Below, in pieces: positions 16,813-24,310 of a DNA stretch of 58,494 bases. The notes under the pieces were generated by a model. It was not told the origin of the DNA. It was given only the letters and a program-made list of their open reading frames with translations, and did not search any database. Location: positions 1 to 58,494 of the forward strand of contig JAFSAI010000004.1 of NCBI GenBank assembly GCA_017441065.1, written 5' to 3'. How positions within the stretch are numbered: the stretch's first letter is position 1; the number at the start of each line of letters is the position of its first letter. The stretch comes from Bacilli bacterium. GTDB taxonomy: Bacteria; Bacillota_I; Bacilli_A; RF39; UBA660. Made by a program: the position numbers and the translations under genes.

Positions 16813-17923
16813 TTTAAATACTATTTTAGATTTATTTGAATCTGAAATATCTAAAAATGTAAAAAATAAACATAAAGTATATATGTTTGAAAAAAATAAG
16901 TTTCAAAATATAAATCATATAATAAATGTTCTCCAAAGTGGTAATTATAATGGTGGAAAATATAATATATTTTTAATTAAAGAACCTAAACATCGGATTG
17001 TAATGGCTTTAGATATTAGTGATAAAATAATAAATCATTTTATAGCAAGATATGTTTTAGAAAAGAAATTAACTAAATATTTAGATCCAAGAAATATTGC
17101 AACTAGAAAAAATATGGGGACAGATTGTGGAATAAAAATGTTGAAAAAATATTTGGAATTAAATAAAAAATATGGCGAGTTTTATATTGCTAAATTAGAT
17201 ATTAGTAAATATTTTTATTCAATAGATCATGAAGTATTAAAAGAATTAGTTAGAAATAAATTAGATGAAGATGAATATAAATTTTTATGTTTAATAATAG
17301 ATAGTACAAATAGAGAATATATTAATTTAAAGATTCAAGATATTAAAGATAAGTATTTAGATAAACATCCAAAATTTGAAAAAGAAATGAATGCAATACC
17401 ATTTTATAATTATGGCAAGGGATTACCTATAGGTAATATGACTAGTCAATTTTTATCAATATTTTATTTATATGAATTAGATCATTATATAGTTCATAAT
17501 TTACATATCAAACATTATATTAGATATATGGACGATTTTGTTTTAATTCATCATGATAAAAAAGTGTTAGAGAATGCTGTAAAAGAAATTGAATTTATAT
17601 TAAGTAATAAATATAAGTTGAAACTTAATTCAAAAAAGACTAAAATAGTGTCAGCTTCTGAAGGATTTTCTTTTTTGGGGTATACTTATAAAGTAATTAA
17701 TAAAAAAACAATAGTTAAATTACGTAAAGAAAGTTATGAAAGAATAAAAAAGAGAATAAAAGAAGTATATTATATGTATGAATCAGGATTTATTGATTTT
17801 AATAGTGCATTTTGTTCAGTTATGTCATATTGGTATAATAGAAAATATGGTAGTCAAATGAAAGTTCGAAGAGTAATAAATAGATATTGGTTTGATCGGG
17901 TACATAATGGGATACAAAAATAG
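16796..17923 (+). CDS. Diversity-generating retroelement reverse transcriptase
   Basis: 375 aa from a GTG inside the end of avd (translational coupling). RT motifs are in order: FLIKEPKHRIVMALDISDKIINH (motifs 1-2), AKLDISKYFYSIDH with D135 (motif 3), GLPIGNMTSQFLSIFYLYELDH at 209-230 (motif 4, with the SQ signature that sets DGR RTs apart from group II intron RTs, which have QG), YIRYMDDFVLI with YMDD at 244-247 (motif 5), LKLNSKKT (motif 6) and FSFLGYTY (motif 7). There is no maturase or HNH domain. It copies the TR RNA into cDNA, misreading adenines, and the product replaces the VR. It serves two TR units here, and by inference more elsewhere. Confidence 0.97.
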   Translation: MKEYANLNTILDLFESEISKNVKNKHKVYMFEKNKFQNINHIINVLQSGNYNGGKYNIFLIKEPKHRIVMALDISDKIINHFIARYVLEKKLTKYLDPRNIATRKNMGTDCGIKMLKKYLELNKKYGEFYIAKLDISKYFYSIDHEVLKELVRNKLDEDEYKFLCLIIDSTNREYINLKIQDIKDKYLDKHPKFEKEMNAIPFYNYGKGLPIGNMTSQFLSIFYLYELDHYIVHNLHIKHYIRYMDDFVLIHHDKKVLENAVKEIEFILSNKYKLKLNSKKTKIVSASEGFSFLGYTYKVINKKTIVKLRKESYERIKKRIKEVYYMYESGFIDFNSAFCSVMSYWYNRKYGSQMKVRRVINRYWFDRVHNGIQK

Positions 17924-18194
17924 ATATGTATTTATAAAAAGAACATATCCTAATACAATTGTAATTTTTGAAAAAAATAATAAGTATATTGGTTATAAAG
18001 AAGAAAAAGAATTTTTAGAATTTCTCAATTTTAAAAAATTAAATGATTTAAATAAATTAAAGATAAATTACATTGTTATTAGAAATATGATAATATTAGA
18101 ACATAAGACATTTGATAAAAATATGTACAGAATCTATTATATGAGATTTAATTTATTTAAATTAGTTAATTTTATTCGTCAACGAAGACGTTAA
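17907..18194 (+). CDS. Small basic protein of unknown function at the end of the DGR operon
   Basis: 95 aa from the ATG at 17907, overlapping the RT end by 17 bp, so translation is probably coupled. It is rich in Lys, Asn, Ile and Tyr (KNRYVFIKRTYPNTIVIFEKNN, EFLEFLNFKKLNDLNK) and ends FIRQRRR. The last codons lie inside the 23-bp hairpin repeat. I do not recognise the family. Position and coupling suggest a DGR accessory, as a nucleic-acid-binding factor or a regulator. It could also be a chance frame, though the codon usage looks real. Confidence 0.5.
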   Translation: MGYKNRYVFIKRTYPNTIVIFEKNNKYIGYKEEKEFLEFLNFKKLNDLNKLKINYIVIRNMIILEHKTFDKNMYRIYYMRFNLFKLVNFIRQRRR

Positions 18195-18198
18195 AATA
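18176..18198 (+). repeat. 23-bp hairpin repeat at the end of the DGR operon (copy 2)
   Basis: One mismatch to 1337-1359 after the first surface gene. CGTC-AACGAA-GACG can form a hairpin and is followed by TTAAAATA. Next to it CCAAGC and GCTTGG can pair across 11 nt (about 18207-18229). Confidence 0.6.
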
Positions 18199-18243
18199 GG
18201 CCAAACCAAGCTAATATCGCAGGCTTGGGAAATTCTATCTAGG

Positions 18244-18266
18244 GAAGCCTTAATGGCTTCTTTTTT
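18244..18266 (+). terminator. Terminator of the DGR operon
   Basis: GAAGCC and GGCTTC arms with a 5-nt loop and six T. Confidence 0.85.
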
Positions 18267-18297
18267 AATAAAAAAAGAAGTATATTTTATATGCTTC

Positions 18298-19413
18298 TTA
18301 AAATTGAATTGGTTTATTACTAGTTTCAAATTCTAAATTGTTATCATGAGTTATTAAATCATATATTGCAGCAGCTTTTAATTCATACTGATATGTTAAA
18401 GATTCTTTAAATGGAACAATTGGCATATTTAAATCTTTTTTAATTTTATTTAAATATTTTTTTCCGTTGTTATTAAATCCTAATATTTTAATATAATCAA
18501 AAGTTAAATTAAAATTATCTTCTTTAGTGAATCCAATTAGTATATGTGTTAACATTCTTCTGATTTTATTGTATGTATATCTTTTTGATTTTGTTTTTTC
18601 GATTAAATCATCAATATTATTGCATTCATTAATTACTTTTTTTAATCTATGTTCTATACCTTCATCTACGTCTAAATATATACTTAAGTCTTTTTCAGTA
18701 ATAATTTTATACTTTATAGTTTTAAAAAAATCATTTAATGATATTTTTTTTATAAAAGGTAGAGTAGTATTTGGTACAAATTTAGAAATATCAATATCAT
18801 TATTTAATTTTTCTCTAATATTAGAAGCACTTATAATATCTTCGTTAGATTCAGTATCTAAATAATTATTTGTTCTTTTAATTGTTATTGGTTTAATATT
18901 ATATTTATTTAATTTAATGCTTTTCAAATATGATATACCAAGTAAGTCATTTGAATTAAATTGAAATTCTATATCTATTGCTTTAGCTAATGCTGTAGGA
19001 TAGTTTAATCCTTCGTCTAAATATTTTTTTACTTTTTCATTATATTCTTTACTATTATAAATAGTATAATCTGTTATTTTATGAAGAGTATCTAAATTAT
19101 TGCATTCGCTACCAAATATTACATATTCACAACCTAGTTTTTCTAACATTGTAATACTAGCGTTGGCAAAAACATCAGCACTTTGAGTTCCGTATACAAA
19201 GGGGAGTTCAATTACAATATCAATTCCTTCTAAAAGAGCAATGTTTGTTTTATTCTTTTTAGAAATAATTGAAACTTCGCCACGTTCTAAAAAATAACCA
19301 TTTAATATTAAAATGATTAAAGAGTCAGGATATAATTCTTTTACTTTTTGTAAGTGATATAAGTGTCCATTATGAAATGGATTATATTCACAAATGATAC
19401 CAACTATTTTCAT
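18298..19413 (-). CDS. tmcAL: tRNA(Met) cytidine acetate ligase
   Basis: 371 aa from the ATG at 19413. Known members also begin with this MKIVGIICEYNPFHNGH pattern, so the few residues of the longer frame are not used. The HxGH-type nucleotidyltransferase site (H14-H17) binds ATP. Further family blocks are VVIELPFVYGTQSADVFA-like sequence, NDLLGISYLKS and ISASNIREKL. The enzyme makes acetyladenylate and forms ac4C34 in elongator tRNA-Met, aiding AUA/AUG discrimination. The promoter is TTGACA-17-TATATT (plus 19431-19459), which leaves a leader of only about 15 nt without a Shine-Dalgarno. Confidence 0.93.
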   Translation of the reverse strand: MKIVGIICEYNPFHNGHLYHLQKVKELYPDSLIILILNGYFLERGEVSIISKKNKTNIALLEGIDIVIELPFVYGTQSADVFANASITMLEKLGCEYVIFGSECNNLDTLHKITDYTIYNSKEYNEKVKKYLDEGLNYPTALAKAIDIEFQFNSNDLLGISYLKSIKLNKYNIKPITIKRTNNYLDTESNEDIISASNIREKLNNDIDISKFVPNTTLPFIKKISLNDFFKTIKYKIITEKDLSIYLDVDEGIEHRLKKVINECNNIDDLIEKTKSKRYTYNKIRRMLTHILIGFTKEDNFNLTFDYIKILGFNNNGKKYLNKIKKDLNMPIVPFKESLTYQYELKAAAIYDLITHDNNLEFETSNKPIQF

Positions 19414-19430
19414 ATTTAAATCACAACAAA

Positions 19431-19459
19431 AATATAACAATTTATGTTATTGTTGTCAA
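19431..19459 (-). promoter_or_regulatory. tmcAL promoter
   Basis: TTGACA (plus 19454-19459) and TATATT (19431-19436) with a 17-bp spacer, oriented toward tmcAL. The spacer contains an imperfect inverted repeat (ATAACATAAATTGTTAT), a possible operator. Confidence 0.7.
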
Positions 19460-19470
19460 ATCTTAGAATA

Positions 19471-20355
19471 TTATATTAATTCATATTCTTTAGATATAAT
19501 TCTATCATCAGAACAATATTCCATAATATATTGATCATTTTTTCTAACTATAATTATTCCTATTGTTTTTTCTTCATCTATAGTTTTAATATTTTTATCT
19601 ATATAATTCATATATGTTTGAATTTGACCTATATATTCTTTTTTTAGTTCTGTTATTTTTAACTCGATTACAACATAACATTTAAATTTAATGTTATATA
19701 AAAGTAAATCAATGTAATTATATTTATTTCCTAATTTAATTTTATATTCATTTTCTATGAATGTAAAACCATTACCTAGTTCTTTTAAAAATGATGGTAT
19801 ATCTTCTAATATTAATTGTTGTAATATTTTTTCGGATATTATGTCATAATTATATTTGTTTTTTATTATTATGGGGTTTTTAACTAAGTCTTTAATTTTA
19901 TATTCTTCTTTAGTGATTAACTTTTGCTTTGTAATTTCAGGTAATCTCTCATATTCATTAGATTTTATTCTTGATTTTAATTCATCACGAGTAATTGGAT
20001 TATTTTCACATATATTAACATAATAATTTATTTTATTGATATCTTTTAGTGGAATTAACTCTTTATAATGACTCCAACTCAATTGGTGCCCTATTAGGGC
20101 ACCTTTTTCAATCATTAAATAAAACTGTCTCATTCTTTTTAAATTAGTTGTATTGTATTTTTTATCTACTTCATTAATTAATTTGATAGAATATTTTTTG
20201 ATGATTCCTTCGCCATAATGTTTTCCAGCTTCACTTAATAATTTTCCTATTTCATAATATGTAATAACTTTATGTCTTTCTTTTGAATAATCTTTTACTT
20301 TTGTATAAATTTCGTTATCAATAATTCTGTTTTTTATCTCATTATAATAATTCAT
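19471..20355 (-). CDS. YhcG/DUF1016-type PDDEXK nuclease with intragenic palindrome
   Basis: 294 aa. The N-terminal DUF1016 domain has the usual TYYEIGKLLSEAG, YGEGIIKKYSIKL, LKRMRQFYLM and QLSWSHYKELI motifs. The C-terminal PDDEXK domain has GNGFTFIENEYKIKLGNKYNYIDLLLYN then CYVVIELK (catalytic Asp and Glu-x-Lys) and GQIQTYMNYID. Family members are nucleases linked to phage, mobile elements and restriction loci. Between LM and QLSW lies IEKGALIGH, encoded by an 8-bp perfect inverted repeat (plus 20085-20103) with a 3-nt loop. The upstream block matches the ORF6N genes. The ATG has AAAGGATGAA before it. A lone gene with no modification partner nearby. Confidence 0.88.
   Translation of the reverse strand: MNYYNEIKNRIIDNEIYTKVKDYSKERHKVITYYEIGKLLSEAGKHYGEGIIKKYSIKLINEVDKKYNTTNLKRMRQFYLMIEKGALIGHQLSWSHYKELIPLKDINKINYYVNICENNPITRDELKSRIKSNEYERLPEITKQKLITKEEYKIKDLVKNPIIIKNKYNYDIISEKILQQLILEDIPSFLKELGNGFTFIENEYKIKLGNKYNYIDLLLYNIKFKCYVVIELKITELKKEYIGQIQTYMNYIDKNIKTIDEEKTIGIIIVRKNDQYIMEYCSDDRIISKEYELI
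20085..20103. repeat. Intragenic palindrome in the YhcG gene
   Basis: GGTGCCCT and AGGGCACC, 8-bp perfect arms with a 3-nt loop. It is far more GC-rich than its surroundings and encodes the variable link just before the conserved QLSWSHY motif. Confidence 0.85.
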
Positions 20356-20360
20356 TATTT

Positions 20361-20410
20361 TTCATCCTTTCACTATATATATTAAACTTTTTTTGAATAT
20401 TTCCTTTTTT
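20361..20410 (-). promoter_or_regulatory. Shared accessory-gene upstream block (YhcG copy)
   Basis: On the minus strand: AAAAAAGGAAAT, 25 nt containing AAAAAAAGTTTAATATATATA, then GTGAAAGG. This is nearly base-for-base the block before the ORF6N gene at 24311. TATATA with GGAAAT 17 nt upstream may serve as -10 and -35. Confidence 0.75.
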
Positions 20411-20484
20411 CTATCTAACTTTTTGACTTTATATAACTTGTTTCGTAAAAAATATTAATATATAATAACTAAAAAGGTGATTTT

Positions 20485-21339
20485 ATGATTATTTGTGTAG
20501 TTGGACCAACTGGTGTGGGCAAAACAAAGCTAAGTGTTATGCTTGCTAAAAAATATAATGGAGTAGTTGTAAATGCTGATGCTTGTCAAATTTTTAGAGA
20601 TCTAAATATTGGAACTGCAAAAATAAAAGAAGAAGAAAAAGAAAATGTACAACATTTATTATTTGATATAAAAAGCCCAGAAGAAGATTATAGTGTTTCT
20701 GATTACCAAACTGATTTAAGAAATGTTTTAGAAAAATACAAAGACAGAAATATAATATTAGTTGGTGGTACTGGATTATATATAACTGCTGGATTATATG
20801 ACTATAATTTTAGTAAAATGAATAATAATGATTATAGTAAATATTCAAATGAAGAATTATATAAAATGTGTCAAGAAATTAATAGTGATATAGATATTCA
20901 TCCTAATAATAGAAGACGTTTAGAAAACTTTTTAAATAGAGAAGACAAAGAAACTAAAACACCTAAATTGCTTTATGATTATGTTCAATTTGTTGGACTT
21001 ACTACTGATAGAAATATTTTATACGAAAGAATAAATGATAGAGTAGATGAGATGATTAAAGAAGGATTGGTAGAAGAAGTTAAGTCATTATTAGATAAGT
21101 ATGGAAATACTAGAATATTAGGTAGTGCGATTGGATATAAAGAAATAATTAAATATTTAAATAATGAAAATACATTAGAAGACGCTATAGAGGAGATTAA
21201 GAAAAATTCTAGACATTATGCTAAAAGACAATATACATGGTTTAATAATAAAATGAATGTTACTTGGTTTGAAACTGATTTTAATAATTTTGAAAATACT
21301 TATACTAAGGTAGTAGACTATTTAGAAAATTCTAAATAG
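20485..21339 (+). CDS. miaA: tRNA dimethylallyltransferase
   Basis: 284 aa, slightly short for the family. The P-loop GPTGVGKT (7-14), the VNADACQIFRDLNIGTAKI substrate segment (normally DSxQ), VGGTGLYI and the closing RHYAKRQYTWF block are present. It transfers a dimethylallyl group to A37 of tRNAs reading UNN codons. Ribosome site AAAAGGTGA. It ends in a terminator that includes its stop region. The Asp-Ala-Cys replacing Asp-Ser in the substrate loop is a minor oddity. Confidence 0.93.
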   Translation: MIICVVGPTGVGKTKLSVMLAKKYNGVVVNADACQIFRDLNIGTAKIKEEEKENVQHLLFDIKSPEEDYSVSDYQTDLRNVLEKYKDRNIILVGGTGLYITAGLYDYNFSKMNNNDYSKYSNEELYKMCQEINSDIDIHPNNRRRLENFLNREDKETKTPKLLYDYVQFVGLTTDRNILYERINDRVDEMIKEGLVEEVKSLLDKYGNTRILGSAIGYKEIIKYLNNENTLEDAIEEIKKNSRHYAKRQYTWFNNKMNVTWFETDFNNFENTYTKVVDYLENSK

Positions 21340-21345
21340 TCTTTT
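21315..21345 (+). terminator. miaA terminator
   Basis: 12-bp perfect arms (AGACTATTTAGA with TCTAAATAGTCT), a 4-nt loop and a short T-run. It overlaps the last codons of miaA. Confidence 0.85.
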
Positions 21346-21386
21346 AAAGTGCACATATTTGTTGTCAAAGAGATATCACTCTGATA

Positions 21387-21513
21387 TTGACTAAATATTA
21401 AAAATAAATTAAAATTTAATTAATGATAGAAGAGTATCGTATATTCTTATTATGATTGGTTAATATATGAATAGATATGTTTTATCAGGAGGAAGAAAGA
21501 GTGTGTGTAATTT
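21387..21513 (+). promoter_or_regulatory. Promoter and leader of DGR target 2
   Basis: TTGACT (21387-21392), a 17-bp spacer and TAAAAT (21410-21415). A strong AGGAGG (about 21487-21492) lies too far (about 21 nt) from the ATG at 21514. A mini-ORF from GTG 21501 (stop 21519-21521) overlaps that ATG, a layout like that before the CdiA-C-like gene. Confidence 0.55.
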
Positions 21514-22689
21514 ATGTATAGGAGAAGTGTACCTAAAATAGGTATAATTTTTTATGTATGTCTGCTAGTAATAGTGGAAATTTTTGCGTTATTTTTAATG
21601 TATAAAAGTAGCAATAATAAAAATGCTAATTTAGCTACAGTAGACTTAAAAGGTAATATAGTTAATAATGATATGTTTGCGATAATGTTAGAACAAAGTG
21701 ATGGAACATATAAAGAAGATAAAAGTAATACATGGCCAACAGATGGATATACATACAATGCGTCTATGTCAGGATGTATAGATATAAATGGTAATAAACT
21801 AGATGGAGTACTTACATATGATGCTACAAATAATATAGCTACAGTAGATACCGGAAATACTAGTTATTGTTATTTGTATTTTAGTATGCCAAATGCTGGA
21901 GAATATTTACTTAAAAATCCAACATCAGGATTAAATAATATAACATTAGAAGCCGGAATGTATAGATATCAAGGAACAGATGCAATGAACTATGTATGTT
22001 TCGGAACAACAGTAAAAAGCGAATGTGTAGGAAATACAGATGCATATATGTATAGAATCATAGGAATACAAGAAAATGGCCAAATGAAATTAATCAAAAA
22101 AGAAGCTCTAAATAGTACAGTACAATGGTGGAGTGATTATACAACAGATGTAACATGGCCAAATAGTTTAATATATAAGCATATAAATGATACAGAAAAT
22201 ACAAATAATTATTTAAAAAATACAACATATGTGCCAACAGGATGGGAGAGTAAAATAGCAACAACAAGTTGGAAATATGGAGATTCAACAAATAGTGGTA
22301 ATTATGATGGACCAACAATATATGCAACAGAAAATGCTTGGACAGATACAGAACCCGCAAAGATAGGATTATGGTATTTATCTGATTACTACTATGCTTA
22401 TGCAAGTGGAGGAGCACCAGGAAGTTCTAGTAATGCCGTAACAGCATGGATCCATTTAAGTAAAAATGATACAAGTGCACCAAGCACTAGTTATGAATGG
22501 ACAATGTCGCGTTGCGGTTATGATGACGATTATAGCTCTTACGGTGCGTGGGCTGTGTATTCGAGCGGTTCCTTGTATAGCAATTATTTGTATAATGCTC
22601 TTTCGGTTCGCCCAGTATTCTATCTGACATCTGATATAAGAATAACTGGAGGAACAGGAACAATAGATGATCCATTCCTAATAAGTTAG
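21514..22689 (+). CDS. DGR target protein 2, membrane-anchored with hypervariable C-terminal domain
   Basis: 391 aa. Residues about 10-29 are the anchor, then the shared N-terminal domain (NNDMFAIMLEQSDG to SYCYLYFSM). It goes straight into the C-terminal domain with no Ig-like units (MYRYQGTDAMNYVCFGT, MYRIIGIQENGQ, IGLWYLSDYYYAYASGG, SYEWTMSR). The variable repeat (22509-22615) then leads to SVRPVFYLTSDI. Long stretches match target 1 at DNA level up to and past the stop codon. The VR is 6 bp longer than VR1 and its framework differs at non-adenine sites from both templates here, so its donor TR must be elsewhere or lost. It encodes many Tyr, Ser and Asp. It lies about 3.6 kb past the RT gene. 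Confidence 0.88.
   Translation: MYRRSVPKIGIIFYVCLLVIVEIFALFLMYKSSNNKNANLATVDLKGNIVNNDMFAIMLEQSDGTYKEDKSNTWPTDGYTYNASMSGCIDINGNKLDGVLTYDATNNIATVDTGNTSYCYLYFSMPNAGEYLLKNPTSGLNNITLEAGMYRYQGTDAMNYVCFGTTVKSECVGNTDAYMYRIIGIQENGQMKLIKKEALNSTVQWWSDYTTDVTWPNSLIYKHINDTENTNNYLKNTTYVPTGWESKIATTSWKYGDSTNSGNYDGPTIYATENAWTDTEPAKIGLWYLSDYYYAYASGGAPGSSSNAVTAWIHLSKNDTSAPSTSYEWTMSRCGYDDDYSSYGAWAVYSSGSLYSNYLYNALSVRPVFYLTSDIRITGGTGTIDDPFLIS
22509..22615 (+). repeat. DGR variable repeat VR2
   Basis: 107 bp bounded by GCGTTGCGG and TCGGTTCGCCCAG. The last part (TTG TAT AAT GCT CTT TCG) matches TR2 with adenine-only changes, and TAC to TGC at the start fits too. The centre needs non-A changes and 6 extra bases against TR2 (9 against TR1). 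It is therefore a VR whose donor is not in this window. Confidence 0.8.
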
Positions 22690-22696
22690 AAGATTT

Positions 22697-22779
22697 CAAA
22701 ATCGCCCAGGGTGGCATTTGGTGTGCCGGTTTAAATATATAACTATTTAAAACAAATAAAAACACCGGCACCGATTTTG
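22697..22779 (+). other. Post-VR hairpin 2
   Basis: Starting 8 nt after the target-2 stop, CAAAATCG (22697-22704) pairs with CGATTTTG (22772-22779). GTGCCGGT (22723-22730) pairs with ACCGGCAC (22764-22771). The left side repeats the post-VR1 sequence exactly, but the right side is different, so the structure is kept while the sequence is not. Confidence 0.55.
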
Positions 22780-22811
22780 GATATATAAATATAATAATAG
22801 TCACTGAGATT

Positions 22812-22838
22812 ATAAAAATAGTATTTCTAAGTTTACTG
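22812..22838 (+). repeat. 27-bp exact repeat before a terminator (copy 1)
   Basis: Identical to 44089-44115. Both copies end at the first base of a terminator hairpin and follow a DGR-type surface gene. The sequence reads ATAAAAATAG TATTTCTAAG TTTACTG. Confidence 0.8.
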
Positions 22839-22868
22839 GTGATAGGCAAGTAGTCTATCACCTTTTTT
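22838..22868 (+). terminator. Terminator after DGR target 2
   Basis: GGTGATAG and CTATCACC arms with a 9-nt loop and six T. Confidence 0.85.
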
Positions 22869-22885
22869 GTATATAAAAAAGATTA

Positions 22886-23848
22886 CTAACTTTCATTAGT
22901 AATCATAAATTCTTGATATATAGATTTATTAAAATTATGTTCTTCAACTTTAACACTTCCTGAGTCAGCTTCCATCATTTCTTCTGTGGATACTAAGAAG
23001 TATTTGTGATATAAGTAATCTTTACCGTCATTACTTACTGGATCATCCCAAGTAAGGTCTAAATGTAACCATTCATTATCTATCTTTATTGCATTCCATA
23101 TATGTCCGTTAGATTCATAACTTATTTCTTCTTTAGTAGTAGCTACTTTATAATTTTCATATTCTAATCTAGATAAGATAATAGCCATTAAATCTGCATA
23201 ACCATTACAAGTAGCATATCCTTCAATTGCAGGTCCATAAGCATTAAATGATTTATATTTGCTTTCTCCTTTATCATTTCTTTCAATATCATATTTGGTG
23301 TTATTTATTATATAATCATGTATTCTTTTTAGATTTTCAAAATCATCATCTGATTCTTTATATAATTCTTTAATAATTTTATCTACATATTTATTAATTT
23401 CTCTTATTTCTTTATCTTCATATAAATATACAACATTTACAGTTATTTCACCTGATTCAGTAATTGATGTTTTAATTGTATTAAAACTATTATATGGATG
23501 AACAAAATTATTAATGTGAGTAAGACTCAGTTCATCTTTTGATAGTTTAGTAATATCATTAATACATTCAGTATATTCAGATGGACAGTAGAATGTAAAT
23601 TCATGCCATCCTTGATTAATAACACTATAAAGAATATCTATTAAATCGTTATATGAGTATGGTATGTAATCTTTGCTATTGTTTACATAAAGGAAATCGT
23701 AGTCTTTAGTATATTCATTTCCTTTTCCAATGGTTAGTACATGATTACTTGATATAGTTTTTGCTAGAAAATCAGTAATGTCATTAATATTAACTAATAT
23801 TAAAATAATTACTAAATAACAAATTAAAGGTATTACATACTTTCTCAT
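22886..23848 (-). CDS. Membrane-anchored transglutaminase-like protein
   Basis: 320 aa from the ATG at 23848 (AGAAG 8 nt upstream). Two in-frame starts lie just before it. One N-terminal membrane helix (RKYVIPLICYLVIILILVNI) is followed by an extracellular domain. The transglutaminase core shows GYATCNGYADLMAIIL (nucleophile Cys), NGHIWNAIKI (His) and WLHLDLTWDDP (Asp). Such bacterial proteins are thought to act as cysteine proteases or cross-linkers at the cell surface. The substrate is unknown. It could modify the neighbouring surface proteins, but nothing in the sequence shows this. Confidence 0.85.
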   Translation of the reverse strand: MRKYVIPLICYLVIILILVNINDITDFLAKTISSNHVLTIGKGNEYTKDYDFLYVNNSKDYIPYSYNDLIDILYSVINQGWHEFTFYCPSEYTECINDITKLSKDELSLTHINNFVHPYNSFNTIKTSITESGEITVNVVYLYEDKEIREINKYVDKIIKELYKESDDDFENLKRIHDYIINNTKYDIERNDKGESKYKSFNAYGPAIEGYATCNGYADLMAIILSRLEYENYKVATTKEEISYESNGHIWNAIKIDNEWLHLDLTWDDPVSNDGKDYLYHKYFLVSTEEMMEADSGSVKVEEHNFNKSIYQEFMITNES

Positions 23849-23892
23849 ATACATCACTTCTATATTTTAGCAAAAAAAAATAAAGTAGTAAA

Positions 23893-24156
23893 CTACTTCA
23901 TATTTTTGATTTTAACATTTAATCTTTGTTTTTCACGATTAACTGTATTTTCTTTAATTAATCCTTTTTGTAAAGCTTTATCTATATTTTTTTGTAATTC
24001 TTTAAATTCTTTGTTAGCTTCTTCAACGTTTCCACTAGCAATAGCTTTTTCACAAGATTTAATTAAATTTTTAACTCTAGCTTTTAGTTCATGATTTTCT
24101 TCTGTTTTTTTAGCAATAACTTTAACAGCTTTTTTAGAACTTTTGATATTTGGCAT
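23893..24156 (-). CDS. rpsT: 30S ribosomal protein S20
   Basis: 87 aa, normal length: MPNIKSSKKAVKVIAKKTEEN, then RVKNLIKSCEKAIASGN and IDKALQKGLIKENTVNREKQRL. All-helical and very basic. It binds the 5' domain of 16S rRNA. Ribosome site AAGGAGGGA. A hairpin with a long T-run (minus strand) follows the stop. Monocistronic. Confidence 0.95.
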   Translation of the reverse strand: MPNIKSSKKAVKVIAKKTEENHELKARVKNLIKSCEKAIASGNVEEANKEFKELQKNIDKALQKGLIKENTVNREKQRLNVKIKNMK

Positions 24157-24254
24157 AAAATCCCTCCTTAAAAATTCATATTAATTTTATCAAAAAATAT
24201 TATAATGTGCAAGTAAATGAATAATTTTTCAATAAAATCGTGATTTTAACGAAT

Positions 24255-24300
24255 AAAAAAAGGAAATGTAAGAAAAAAGTTTAATATATAAAGTGAAAGG
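24255..24300 (+). promoter_or_regulatory. Shared accessory-gene upstream block (first ORF6N copy)
   Basis: AAAAAAAGGAAAT, 25 nt including GAAAAAAGTTTAATATATAAA, then GTGAAAGG. GGAAAT (24262-24267) and TATATA (24285-24290) lie 17 bp apart, which suggests an atypical promoter. Confidence 0.75.
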
Positions 24301-24310
24301 TGTGAAAAAT

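Noticed and set aside
16796-17923. Group II intron or retron RT
   Set aside because: Motif 4 has SQ in place of QG, there is no maturase or endonuclease domain and no intron or msr/msd RNA, while Avd and TR/VR pairs are present.
22487-22861. 124-codon minus-strand frame across VR2 and its 3' flank
   Set aside because: Antisense to the target gene and its hairpin. Reading through VR2 depends on the present VR sequence and would break with each homing event.
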